This document shows positions 17,452 through 25,989 of a stretch of DNA of 64,000 bases, one piece after another. Origin of the DNA: an uncultured Pseudomonadales bacterium (lineage in GTDB: Bacteria; Pseudomonadota; Gammaproteobacteria; Pseudomonadales; Azotimanducaceae); the NCBI GenBank assembly GCA_958296165.1, contig OY282447.1:3695154-3759153 (forward strand), given 5' to 3'. The position numbers were made by a program, and so were the translations under genes. The stretch's first letter is position 1. Each line of letters opens with the position of its first letter. The notes beneath the pieces are model-generated. The model made no database searches. It saw only the letters and a list, made by a program, of their open reading frames with translations, and was not told the origin of the DNA.

Positions 17452-20109
17452 TCAAGGCGTTTGCGCGATCTGCTCGTCGAGCTTTAAGCGAATCGCTTCG
17501 GTGATGGTGTGGGCCTGGCCCGTGTGGGTAATCGGCCGCTTGCTGCGGTTGGTAATGGCGAAGACGTCCTCCACTCTCTCGCCCAAGGTGGTGATGCGGG
17601 CGCCATGCACGTTGATGCCGAGTTCCACGAACAGCGCGCCTAGCGCCGCGAGCAAGCCAGGTCGGTCCGACGCTTCCACGCGCAACATGGAAGTGCGCCC
17701 TCCCGGCGGCGTTTCGAGCCCTACTTTGGTGGGCATGACGAACTGCTTGAGCTGGCGCGAAATGCGTCTCCTCGGCCGGCGCGCAGTCGCGCCGACGGCG
17801 ACCGCGCGCGTTAGCGACGCCACGAGGCGGTTGCGATGCGCCGCGTCCGCCGCCAGCGCCTGGCCTTCGGCGTCCAGCACCACATAGGAGTTGAAGCACA
17901 TGCCGGCAGCGGTGGTGGACACTTGCGCGGCGGCGATGCGCAGCCCCGCGCCATCGAATGCGGCGACCGTGTCCGCAAACAGATTTTCTCGATCCTGGGC
18001 GTACAGAAACACTTCCGTCGCGCTGGCCGCGCTGTTCGGGTCGTTCAAGTCGAGCAATGTCACGAGCGGCCCATCGCTCAAGTCGTGTGCGTGGATGGCG
18101 CGGGTGATCGACGCCACCTGCGCCGGTGAGTGGTGCAGGAAGAAGTCGTCGCCGGTGCCGTCCCAAAGGGCGAGCGCGCGGGCTCTGTCCACGCCGTCGG
18201 CGCTGAGTTCGTCGAGCGCGGCCGAGCGGCATGCGGCGGCGTGTTCGCCACGCTTCGTGCTGGCATCGAGACCGCGTCGCAGCGCTTGCCGGGCGCCGTG
18301 GTAGAGCTGGCTCATCAGGGTTGCTCGCCAACTGTTCCACAGGGTTGGATTGGTGGCGTTGATGTCTGCCACGGTGAGCGCGTACAGATAGTTGAGGCGC
18401 GTCTCGGTGCGCACCATCGCGGCGAACTCGGCAACCACTTCCGGGTCTGCAATGTCCTTGCGCTGCGCCGTGGCCGACATGGATAGGTGCTCCCGCACCA
18501 GCCACTCCACCAGCTCGGTATCTTCCTCGGTCAAAGCGTGGCGGCGACAGAACTGCACTACGTCGTCAGCGCCGAGCCGGGAGTGGTCGCCGCCGCGGCC
18601 CTTGCCGATGTCGTGAAACAATCCGGCGATGTAGAGCAGCTCGACCTTCGGCAACGCCTGCACCACCTGCCACGCCACGGGGAACTTCTGCTCCGCTGCG
18701 GCGTTTTGGAAGCGGCGCATCTGCCGAATCACCATCATGGTGTGCGCATCGACGGTGTAGATGTGGAACAAATCGTGCTGCATCTGGCCGACGACGCGAC
18801 CGAACTCCGGGATGTAGCGGCCGAGCACGCCGTAGCGCCTCATGCGCGTGAGCTGGCTCACCACCGTATAGGGTGCCCGCAGCAGCGCAATGAAGTAGCC
18901 GGTGACCGTTTGGTCGTGGCGGAAGTCGTCGTCGATCAAGTGCAGATGTTGGCGCACCAGGCGGATGGTGGCGGCGCGCACGCCGGCGATGTCGCGGCGA
19001 TTGGCCATCAGCACGAACATCTCCATCAGCGCGGCCGGGTGGCGGGCGAAGACCGTGTCGTCGCTCGCTTCTATGTAGTCGTTGTTGATGCGAAAGCGCT
19101 CGTTGATCGATTCGATGCGCGGCCGCTCGCCAGAACGCAGGATGGCCTCGTCGAAGTGCTGCAGGAGAATGTCGTTCACTTCCCTTAGCAGCAGAACGTG
19201 GCGGTAGTAGTGGTGCATGAACTGCTCGACCGCCAGCTGCGCGTCCGTATCCCGGTAGCCGAAGCGCTTGGCGAGTTCGCGCTGATAGTCGAACAGCAGC
19301 CGATCCTCCCGCCGCCCGGCGATCAGATGCAGGCCGAAGCGCACCCGCCAGAGAAACCGCCGCCCGTCCATCAGCCATTGACATTCAAGCGGCGTGAGGA
19401 AGCCGGATTCGACCAGCTCCTCCGGAGTGGCGGAACCGTGAAACCGCTTCGCGTCCAGGTGGCGCTGGGTAATCCACAGCACCGTCTGAATGTCTCGCAA
19501 GCCGCCTGGCGAGCTCTTGAGATTCGGCTCCAGGTCGTAGTCGACGTCGTTGAACTGGCCGTGGCGCTCGTTCTGCTCATGCTGCTTGGCGCGGAAGAAG
19601 CGGGCGCTCGGCCAAAACGAGCGGCGCGCCAGGAGCTTGTCCAGCTTGGCGACCAACCGCTCGGAGCCCGCCAGTCGGCGGCGTTCCATCATCGTCGTCG
19701 CCACCGTGATGTCGCGTGCCGATTCCCGCTTGCAGTCCGCGAGCGTGCGCACGCTGTGGCCGATGTCTAGGCGCAGATCCCAAAGCAGCGCCACGAAGGC
19801 GGCGATTTCGTCCTTCGCGGCGCGGGGGGCTTTGGCGAGGATGAGCAGGTCGATGTCCGAATGCGGGTGCAGCTCGGCGCGGCCGTAGCCGCCTACCGCC
19901 AGAAGGGCCAAATTGTCGTTGTGCTGGAACCAGTGCTGCCAGATTTCCGCCAGGAAGGCGTCGATGAAGTGCGCCCGCTCGGCAACCAACCGTTCGACGT
20001 CGCCGCCGTCGCCGCCGGCCCAGAACTTCGCAGCGAGCGCTTCGTCCGCTTGTTGGATGCGCCGTCGCAGGTCGTCGGTGTTCGGGGTGGGTTTGCTCCG
20101 CGGCGTCAC
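17452..20109 (-). CDS. glnD: Bifunctional PII uridylyltransferase/uridylyl-removing enzyme GlnD
   Basis: An 885-residue nitrogen sensor that adds UMP to or removes it from PII in response to glutamine. Domain order: nucleotidyltransferase with GGYGRAELHPHSDIDLLIL (metal-binding Asp pair, about residue 70), a helical region, an HD hydrolase domain with GLFHDIGKGRGGDHS (about residue 490), and two C-terminal ACT domains (FLYAQDRENLFADT and SDRPGLLAALGALF). The GTG at 20109 overlaps the map stop in GTGA; codons further upstream are antisense to map. Size is close to E. coli GlnD (890). Confidence 0.95.
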   Translation of the reverse strand: MTPRSKPTPNTDDLRRRIQQADEALAAKFWAGGDGGDVERLVAERAHFIDAFLAEIWQHWFQHNDNLALLAVGGYGRAELHPHSDIDLLILAKAPRAAKDEIAAFVALLWDLRLDIGHSVRTLADCKRESARDITVATTMMERRRLAGSERLVAKLDKLLARRSFWPSARFFRAKQHEQNERHGQFNDVDYDLEPNLKSSPGGLRDIQTVLWITQRHLDAKRFHGSATPEELVESGFLTPLECQWLMDGRRFLWRVRFGLHLIAGRREDRLLFDYQRELAKRFGYRDTDAQLAVEQFMHHYYRHVLLLREVNDILLQHFDEAILRSGERPRIESINERFRINNDYIEASDDTVFARHPAALMEMFVLMANRRDIAGVRAATIRLVRQHLHLIDDDFRHDQTVTGYFIALLRAPYTVVSQLTRMRRYGVLGRYIPEFGRVVGQMQHDLFHIYTVDAHTMMVIRQMRRFQNAAAEQKFPVAWQVVQALPKVELLYIAGLFHDIGKGRGGDHSRLGADDVVQFCRRHALTEEDTELVEWLVREHLSMSATAQRKDIADPEVVAEFAAMVRTETRLNYLYALTVADINATNPTLWNSWRATLMSQLYHGARQALRRGLDASTKRGEHAAACRSAALDELSADGVDRARALALWDGTGDDFFLHHSPAQVASITRAIHAHDLSDGPLVTLLDLNDPNSAASATEVFLYAQDRENLFADTVAAFDGAGLRIAAAQVSTTAAGMCFNSYVVLDAEGQALAADAAHRNRLVASLTRAVAVGATARRPRRRISRQLKQFVMPTKVGLETPPGGRTSMLRVEASDRPGLLAALGALFVELGINVHGARITTLGERVEDVFAITNRSKRPITHTGQAHTITEAIRLKLDEQIAQTP

Positions 20110-20897
20110 TCGAACTTCTCTTCGGTGCGCAAAGTCAGCACCTCGTAGCCGTCGGCGGTGACTAGGACGGTGTGCTCCCACTGTGCCGAGAGCTTGTGAT
20201 CCTTGGTGACCGCCGTCCACTTGTCCGGCAGCATCTTCACGTGGCGTCGCCCGGCGTTGATCATCGGTTCGACGGTGAACGTGATGCCTTCCTCAAGCAC
20301 ATCGCCGTCGCCGCGCTTGCCGTAGTGGAGAATCTGCGGGTCGTCGTGGAACAGCTCGCCGATGCCGTGGCCGCAGAACTCGCGCACAACCGAGAAGCGG
20401 TTGGCGCGGGCATGGCGGGAAATGGCGTAGCCGATGTCGCCCACGTGGGCGCCGGGCCGCACCTGGCGGATGCCTTCGTAGAGGCACTCTTGCGTGACCT
20501 CCACCAGCCGCCGCGCCAGCACGCTCGCGTTCCCGACGAAGAACATCTTGCTGGTGTCGCCGTGGTAGCCGTCCTTGATGACGGTGACGTCGATGTTCAG
20601 CACGTCGCCGCGCTTCAGCACTTTCTTCGGCGACGGAATGCCGTGGCAGACAACGTGGTTCACGGACGTGCAGATGGATTTCGGAAACGGCGGCTGCTCC
20701 GGGCTGTTGGTGTAGTGCAGCGGGGCGGGAACGCAGTCTAGGTCGTCGACGATGTAATCGTGGCAGATGCGATCCAGCTCGTCGGTAGTGACGCCCGGCC
20801 TTACATGGTCGCCGATCATCTCCAAAACGCTTGCCGCCAAGCGCCCGGCAACGCGCATCCTGTCGATCTCTTCCGGTCTCTTGGGGGCGAACGGCAT
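20106..20897 (-). CDS. map: Type I methionine aminopeptidase
   Basis: A 263-residue enzyme that removes the initiator Met from new proteins. The five metal ligands can be traced in order: Asp in DVLNIDVTV, Asp in GYHGDTSKMFF, His in GHGIGELFHDDP, Glu in FTVEPMINAG and Glu in SAQWEHTVLV. ATG 20897 (MPFAPKRPEEIDRMR) is preferred over the ATG 45 bases upstream because family members start with this segment. It is the first gene of a minus-strand run that continues through glnD, dapC, dapE and the gsp genes. Confidence 0.95.
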   Translation of the reverse strand: MPFAPKRPEEIDRMRVAGRLAASVLEMIGDHVRPGVTTDELDRICHDYIVDDLDCVPAPLHYTNSPEQPPFPKSICTSVNHVVCHGIPSPKKVLKRGDVLNIDVTVIKDGYHGDTSKMFFVGNASVLARRLVEVTQECLYEGIRQVRPGAHVGDIGYAISRHARANRFSVVREFCGHGIGELFHDDPQILHYGKRGDGDVLEEGITFTVEPMINAGRRHVKMLPDKWTAVTKDHKLSAQWEHTVLVTADGYEVLTLRTEEKFE

Positions 20898-21036
20898 GGC
20901 GGCAAAGTATGCGTCAACGCGCCCCGACTTGCGAGTTGCCAACAGCTTGCTAGCACTCGACTAGACACGATTCAACGCACAGAACGGTACGCGCAACGCC
21001 AACGATGGGCCGCTTGCGCGGAGGCCGCTTTGGCGG

Positions 21037-21065
21037 TTGACCCTAAGTCGCCTTGGTTGTGTACT
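21037..21065 (+). promoter_or_regulatory. Predicted sigma-70 promoter for the CoA-transferase gene
   Basis: TTGACC (21037-21042) and TGTACT (21060-21065) are separated by 17 bases and placed about 75 bases before the start codon. Transcription would begin near 21072, just upstream of two tandem palindromes. Confidence 0.45.
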
Positions 21066-21081
21066 TTACGCGACGAGTAGA

Positions 21082-21123
21082 GTGGCCAGTTGGCCACTTG
21101 AGAGATGGTGGCTAACTGGCCAC
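21082..21123. promoter_or_regulatory. Tandem palindromic operator-like sites
   Basis: GTGGCCA-GT-TGGCCAC (21082-21097) is a perfect inverted repeat. GTGGCTA-AC-TGGCCAC (21108-21123) is the same site with one arm mismatch. The units form a 26-base direct repeat (21 of 26 identical) between the predicted promoter and the ribosome-binding site. A dimeric repressor spanning about two and a half helical turns is one reading; a pair of RNA hairpins is another. Confidence 0.55.
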
Positions 21124-21140
21124 TTAAGAGAGGAGAAGCC

Positions 21141-22358
21141 ATGCCCGCATTGGACGGCGTGAGAGTGCTCGACATGACGCAATACGAGGCTGGCACCTCG
21201 TGTACGCAGGCGCTGGCGTGGTTCGGCGCCGATGTGGTGAAGGTGGAGGCGCCGGAATACGGCGATCCGGGCCGGGGCGTCGGGCGCTCCGCCAACAAGG
21301 ACTACTCCGCGTACTTCTGCGCTTGGAATGCCAACAAGCGCAGCCTGGCGCTCGATCTGCGCAGCGCCGAAGGGCATCGCCTCTTCATGCGCCTGGTGCC
21401 GAAGTTCGACGTATTCGTTGAGAACTACGGCCCGGGCGTGGTCGAGCGGCTCGACATCGGCTACGACAAGCTCAAGGCCGCCAACCCGGGCCTCATCTAC
21501 GCCCGCATCAAGGGCTTCGGCGTGACCGGTCGCTATGCCGGCTTCCGCTCCATGGACATGGTGGCGCAGGCCGCTGCCGGCGCCTTCTCCATCACTGGCG
21601 AAGCCGACGGCCCGCCGATGATGCCCGGCCCCACCACCGGCGATTCCGGCACTGGCGTGCAAGCGGCCATGTCTATTCTCGCCGCCTACATCCAACGGCT
21701 GCGCAGCGGCGAGGGGCAGGAAATCGAGCTTTCGATGCAGGAGGCGATGGCCTACTACGTGCGCACGCGCGCCTACATCGGCTCCGCCTGGGGCACGAAG
21801 GCGACGCCGCGCTCCGGCAACGCCGGCGGTCTGCCGCCAGTGAACATCTACCCCTGCAAGCCGTTCGGCCCCAACGACTACATCTATCTGATGCCCGTGA
21901 ACCAAGACCACTGGGACGGCCTGTGCGCGGCCATCGACCGCGCCGACCTATTGATCGACGAACGCTTCGCCAGCACCAGAGGCCGCATCGAAAACGGCGC
22001 CACGTTGTACGAGGAGGTGGCCAGCTTCACGCGGGCGCACACCAAGTATGAAGCCATGGAGACCATCGCTGCCGCCGGCGTGCCTTGCTCGGCGTGCCTG
22101 GACACCGGCGAGCTGCACCACGACCGGCACCTGTGCGAACGAGGCTTCGTGCATGAGATGGAGCTGCCCGTGCATGGCAAGGTGCCGATGCTGGGCTTCG
22201 CGCCACGGCTCTCGGCCTCGCGGGTGGAAATGCAGCGCCCGCCGCGCTTAGGCGAACACACCGACGAAGTGCTGGCGGCGGAACTGGGCCTCGGCGACAA
22301 CGAACTTGCGTCGTTGCGCGAGGCCGGCGTGATCGGCGACGCGGCGCGGTTCGCCTAG
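21141..22358 (+). CDS. CaiB/BaiF family CoA-transferase
   Basis: A 405-residue family III CoA-transferase, which moves CoA between carboxylic acids through an aspartyl intermediate. Family marks are GVRVLDMTQYEAGTSCTQ at the start, GADVVKVEAPEYGDPGR, KRSLALDLRS, FDVFVENYGPGVVERL and the catalytic Asp region GFRSMDMVAQAAAG. ATG at 21141 has a strong ribosome-binding site (GAGAGGAG). The substrate cannot be read; acyl-CoA metabolism genes elsewhere in the window fit aromatic or organic-acid breakdown. A perfect palindrome covers the stop codon. Confidence 0.9.
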   Translation: MPALDGVRVLDMTQYEAGTSCTQALAWFGADVVKVEAPEYGDPGRGVGRSANKDYSAYFCAWNANKRSLALDLRSAEGHRLFMRLVPKFDVFVENYGPGVVERLDIGYDKLKAANPGLIYARIKGFGVTGRYAGFRSMDMVAQAAAGAFSITGEADGPPMMPGPTTGDSGTGVQAAMSILAAYIQRLRSGEGQEIELSMQEAMAYYVRTRAYIGSAWGTKATPRSGNAGGLPPVNIYPCKPFGPNDYIYLMPVNQDHWDGLCAAIDRADLLIDERFASTRGRIENGATLYEEVASFTRAHTKYEAMETIAAAGVPCSACLDTGELHHDRHLCERGFVHEMELPVHGKVPMLGFAPRLSASRVEMQRPPRLGEHTDEVLAAELGLGDNELASLREAGVIGDAARFA

Positions 22359-22370
22359 CTAGGCGAACCG
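22347..22370. terminator. 24-bp perfect palindrome across the CoA-transferase stop codon
   Basis: Two 12-base arms meet with no spacer (CGGTTCGCCTAG and its complement) and include the TAG stop. It has no T-run after it, so it is not a canonical rho-independent terminator. As RNA it could fold only with a small loop opened in the centre. It may end transcription, protect the 3' end, or be a protein or recombination site at the border of the next island. Confidence 0.4.
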
Positions 22371-22415
22371 GCGCCAGCGCCGCTTCGACGCTGGCTCGTT
22401 GTTGTCCTCGTTGTC

Positions 22416-22622
22416 CTAACCGCCGAAAGACCAGCTCACGTCCAATCCCGCATAAAGTGGGTACAACAGGCTGCCGGTAGTTCGGTAGAAGCTGTTGTGG
22501 TTGCCGGTGTTGATGCCGCGCAGGTTCGGCGCATTCGATATGTTGTCCACGAATGCCCGCACGCGCAGGGTCTCGGGGGTGTTCAGCCAGGTGACGCTTG
22601 CATCCGTTCGCCAAGGAGGCCG
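22416..22622 (-). pseudogene. TonB-dependent receptor, C-terminal fragment
   Basis: About 65 codons match the last strands of a TonB-dependent outer-membrane receptor: RTDASVTWLNTPETLRVRAF, VDNISNAPNLRGINTG, then LYAGLDVSWSF before the stop. The matching stretch begins abruptly at about 22620 and nothing upstream continues the barrel or plug. It is a fragment left at the edge of the defence island. Confidence 0.65.
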
Positions 22623-22699
22623 TGCCTGAGAACTGTCTCCCAGCAAGAACCCGGCGATAGGTTGATGGAAGATGGCAAGCGAAGCAATGAGTTGGAAAG

Positions 22700-23175
22700 T
22701 CGCCACAGTGCAGGCCAGTGTTTCAACTGCGGCGAACTGCTGACGGCCGACGCCGAGCAGCAGCGCACGAGCAAGCTGACGTTGGCGGGTTTGATGCTGT
22801 CTACGCCACCGACATCAACACGTTGCCGAACGTACACATCCTGAACGTCATCGCCAAAGCGCAGCGCCCGCCCTATCGGGAGCTGGTATTGAATCTCTTT
22901 CAGACGGAAGAGAAGGTGCCGTTCCGCTTCGACGAGCCGTGCGATGTGTACGCCTTGGTGGGGCGCTACGAACGGCATCTGCGCGACAACCGCAGCTGGC
23001 TGTTGAAGGATGTGCCCCGGCGCCGCGATCTTCGTGTGTACGAAGCGGTCTTCACGCTGTATTCGTTCCTATCCGTCTTTCTGCAACGCCACGAGGCCAA
23101 GTGTTCCCGGAGTTTCCTACCCGCAATGGCCGAATTGACCTCGTAATCCAGCACGCTGGCAAACGCGCTCACATA
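22700..23175 (+). pseudogene. Broken copy of the AAA/PD-(D/E)XK gene at 25990-27630
   Basis: Three blocks in three frames match the intact gene. Block A (22731-22789) encodes GELLTADAEQQRTSKLTLAG. Block B (22790 to about 23095) encodes DAVYATDINTLPNVHIL through FRFDEP and continues with DVYALVGRYERHLRDN. Block C (23101-23170) encodes FPEFPTRNGRIDLVIQHAG. About 70 residues of the intact protein are missing between FRFDEP and DVYALV, and the whole ATPase half is absent. With at least two frameshifts and a deletion it cannot make a working protein. It lies in the opposite direction to the intact copy, on the other side of mcrBC. Confidence 0.85.
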
Positions 23176-23204
23176 TCGACTATCGCACCTGCGCTTTGAT
23201 GCCT

Positions 23205-24458
23205 TCAGCCCAGCGCCTCGCTGTCCACGCAGACGATCTTGCGCAACGCACTCACAGCCCTTGACGGATCTCCAACATCAACGGTGGCGATGTCCAGACG
23301 CCGCTTCGTGCGGACCACCTGCCAGCGTCGGTTGATTCCCTCATCCAATCCACTGTGCCACGGATACAGCAACACCAGCCGCTCGGCGTCGTAGGCTTGT
23401 CCGTATGTGAGTATCTGGTAGACATCGTCCTGTGGAACCTTCAGTTGCTTGCTATCGTGGTGGTCCAGAGCTTTCCACTTGGTATCCAGCACGATTGGCC
23501 CGGTCGGCGTCACAATCACGACGTCCGGCTGCAAAGGGAACGGTCGTTGCCCCTCGTCGTCTCGCAACGCGCTGTACCCTGTGTGCTGTAAATGTACGGA
23601 CGACCGTGTCACCGCTCGGAGCAGGCAGCGGCCGACGAATTTCTCGAATAGCTCGTACATCGGGAACAGGAGAGAGAAGCCGAGTGATTTGCCGTTCGTC
23701 GTACGCTGCCAGTCGCCACTCAGCAACAGGCGGGCCAAGCGGTGAAGATCGTGAAAGGCGATGTTGGTGCGATCTAGGCGAACCGGCTCATCCAGCGGTG
23801 CCGCGGAGTCGCCGACGAACTCCAAGCGAGCGGAGAGTTCGGCCAACAGCCGGGCGTTGGCGGCGGAGCACGTGACGCGGGTAAGGCGCCGGACGGCGGC
23901 CTTGAACACGCGGTTCAGCGGCGTGTCCTCCGATAGCTCGTCGAATCGGCAGGCCAGCATGTCCGGGCGAGCCGCAAACCGGGTGACTTGGCGAACGACG
24001 TTCAACCTTCCGCGCAGCAGCAGCAAGTCTTCTTCGTGGCCGATGTACCGACGCGGCAAGCCTCGCCGCACGGCAACGAGCAGCCGGTTCGCGAAAAGAC
24101 CGATGAGCACTTCCAGCAGATCACTTCGTTGCGTGTCAAGACTGGTAAGTTCGCCGTCCGCCACGCGCACGCCCTGTACTACTGCAAGCATCCGTACGAG
24201 CGCTTTGCGAACGGCGGCGTCTTCGCCGTCTATTTTGGGAAGTATCTCGAGCGTCGCGCCCGGCACCGAGATGATCCCAACTACGTCGGCTGCCCTTACG
24301 CCATTTCGCGTACGTTCAAGGACGCTCCGAACCTTGAGCCGCTTCTTCGCATGTTGAGCAGCCGCGCACAGTCGATCAGCCAGTTGTTGATCCTCAAACT
24401 CAAAATCGACGGAGCCGTTTTCCTTGCAGGACTCGGCCCACGCCTTACCCGTCCGCAT
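23205..24458 (-). CDS. mcrC: McrC-like nuclease subunit of a type IV (McrBC) restriction system
   Basis: A 417-residue McrC protein, which supplies the DNA-cutting PD-(D/E)XK domain to the GTP-driven McrB motor that attacks methylated DNA. The N-terminal half matches the McrB-contacting region (ATLEILPKID, RRYIGHEEDLLLLRGRL). The C-terminal nuclease core is FPLQPDVVIVTPTGPIVLDTKWK (Asp, then Asp-x-Lys), followed by DVYQILTYGQAY. The ATG at 24458 overlaps the mcrB stop by 14 bases, as in normal mcrBC operons. McrC looks intact, but its McrB partner is not. Confidence 0.85.
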   Translation of the reverse strand: MRTGKAWAESCKENGSVDFEFEDQQLADRLCAAAQHAKKRLKVRSVLERTRNGVRAADVVGIISVPGATLEILPKIDGEDAAVRKALVRMLAVVQGVRVADGELTSLDTQRSDLLEVLIGLFANRLLVAVRRGLPRRYIGHEEDLLLLRGRLNVVRQVTRFAARPDMLACRFDELSEDTPLNRVFKAAVRRLTRVTCSAANARLLAELSARLEFVGDSAAPLDEPVRLDRTNIAFHDLHRLARLLLSGDWQRTTNGKSLGFSLLFPMYELFEKFVGRCLLRAVTRSSVHLQHTGYSALRDDEGQRPFPLQPDVVIVTPTGPIVLDTKWKALDHHDSKQLKVPQDDVYQILTYGQAYDAERLVLLYPWHSGLDEGINRRWQVVRTKRRLDIATVDVGDPSRAVSALRKIVCVDSEALG

Positions 24459-25810
24459 CGGCGGCCGGCGTTGACGACAGGCCCGATACCAAGCGAGCGT
24501 ATGCGTCATCAGCGAATTTCTCGCGCACCGTCCAGCGATAGCGCTTGTCCGTGTCCGCTTCGTCAAGGCCCGGCAGCGGCCTAAGGAGATCGCGATCTAC
24601 GAAATGGTTAGTGTCCCCGAGCACGGCGCGAACCTTGTGCCAGTCGTCGTAGAAATACTCTGCAATCAGCGGGATGATCTTGCGTTGCATGATCCGGTCC
24701 ACTTCCGCCTTGGTTCCGGCACTCATCAGCCACGCATGGCCGATCAGATGGTCTCGGTCGCTGAGGTACTCGAGCCGCTCGTTGATTGTCCGTAGCACCG
24801 CAGGCAGATCGATTCCATCGACCACCTTCAGCAACTCCGGCTCAGGTACCATTTCCTCGAACTCGAACCGGCGCCGCAGGGCAGTGTCGATCAGGGCGAT
24901 GGAACGGTCGGCAGTATTCATGGTGCCTTCGCGCTCGGTCGGCGATTCGCTTGAGAACGCCCCGAGTCGGCTTTAGCCGAATGCCCCTACCGTCTTTGGA
25001 TGGGGCTGGCCGCAACCCCTCGACGAACTCCTCATAGCCGTAGGACTGGTGGAAGGTAACAAAACTAACCCGACACTCTTTTGTGAGATCGCGGTAGCGC
25101 CTTCGAATCTCGTCGTCTGACATCTCGTTGTCGCCGTCGCAGATGTCGACGCAATACCGAGCGGTGCGGTAGGTCTTCCCAGTACCTGGGGGGCCGTAGA
25201 GAATTTGATTGAGCGGCGGTTGGCTTAGTGTCGAATCAAGTGGCATGGCATGTTCTCTATTCGTAGCGTCGGAACGACCCTCTTTATAGGCCACAAACGA
25301 GCCTATGTTCTTCAGTATGTCGGCGTCGCTAATGCGGTCAATTTGCGTAACGACAAAACGGTCCCTGTCGCCTTCAACATCTACATCGATCCATCTGTCT
25401 GGCCTCGTGCGTGCCCGAAACTTCTCACGTACTTTCCTGTCCCGGCCTCCAAACTGCCCTGTGTGAGTAACGTACCTCGTCCCATATTTGTCCTTGACAA
25501 ACAAACCCATTACACCAGAAGGGCTGTGCTCGCTACCTATCGCTCGCACAGCGATTGCAAACCAATTCTTTCCGACTTCAGTGCTGCGAAGCTGCACAAC
25601 TTTTCGGTCCTTAGTCCATGTTACATACTTCGCCGAGAACCGATGTTCTTCGTGCCGGCGTGCTTTCCCATAGTCGACGATCTTGAGTACATCTCGAAGA
25701 CGTTGAAGCGCGTCGTTCAAGTCGTGCTCTTCAACAATCGGTGTGTATTCCACGGCCTCTCCGTCCGCTGAGCTCTTGTTGATCGTAGAAGCCGCGCGGC
25801 CCAATGTCAA
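24445..25810 (-). pseudogene. mcrB: McrB-like GTPase, broken by an internal deletion and frameshift
   Basis: The N-terminal part (25810 to about 24930, one frame) has a DNA-binding-type leader and the Walker A ILYGPPGTGKT. It continues with VSFVTFHQSYGYEEFVEGLRP and GVLKRIAD. The C-terminal part (another frame, ending at 24445) resumes at EGTMNTADRSIALIDTALRR, the McrB signature and arginine finger. In intact relatives about 65 residues lie between these points and include Walker B (DEINRGN-type). Here that segment is gone and the join is out of frame. An upstream ORF (25731-25931) in a third frame may be a further decayed piece. GTG at 25753 is an alternative start. Confidence 0.8.
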
Positions 25811-25989
25811 TCAGATGAACGGTGAGGTCCGCGCAGTCGCCACGGCACACAAGCAGCCACAAACGGAACTGTATTTTATCCGTAAACAATTGATATAACA
25901 GCGCTTTAGAGGCGATGTCCAGCTCGTCCACGGAACCAGACCTTCCCTAACCGCCTCACCGACCGATGCCGGGCCGATCTCCTGAGCGC
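25811..25989. other. Gap upstream of the mcrB remnant
   Basis: This AT-richer stretch holds only part of a 66-codon minus-strand ORF (25731-25931, starting MDELDIASKALLYQLF) that I do not recognise. It could be a remnant of a longer mcrB N-terminus or of a separate small gene. No clear promoter was found. Confidence 0.3.
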
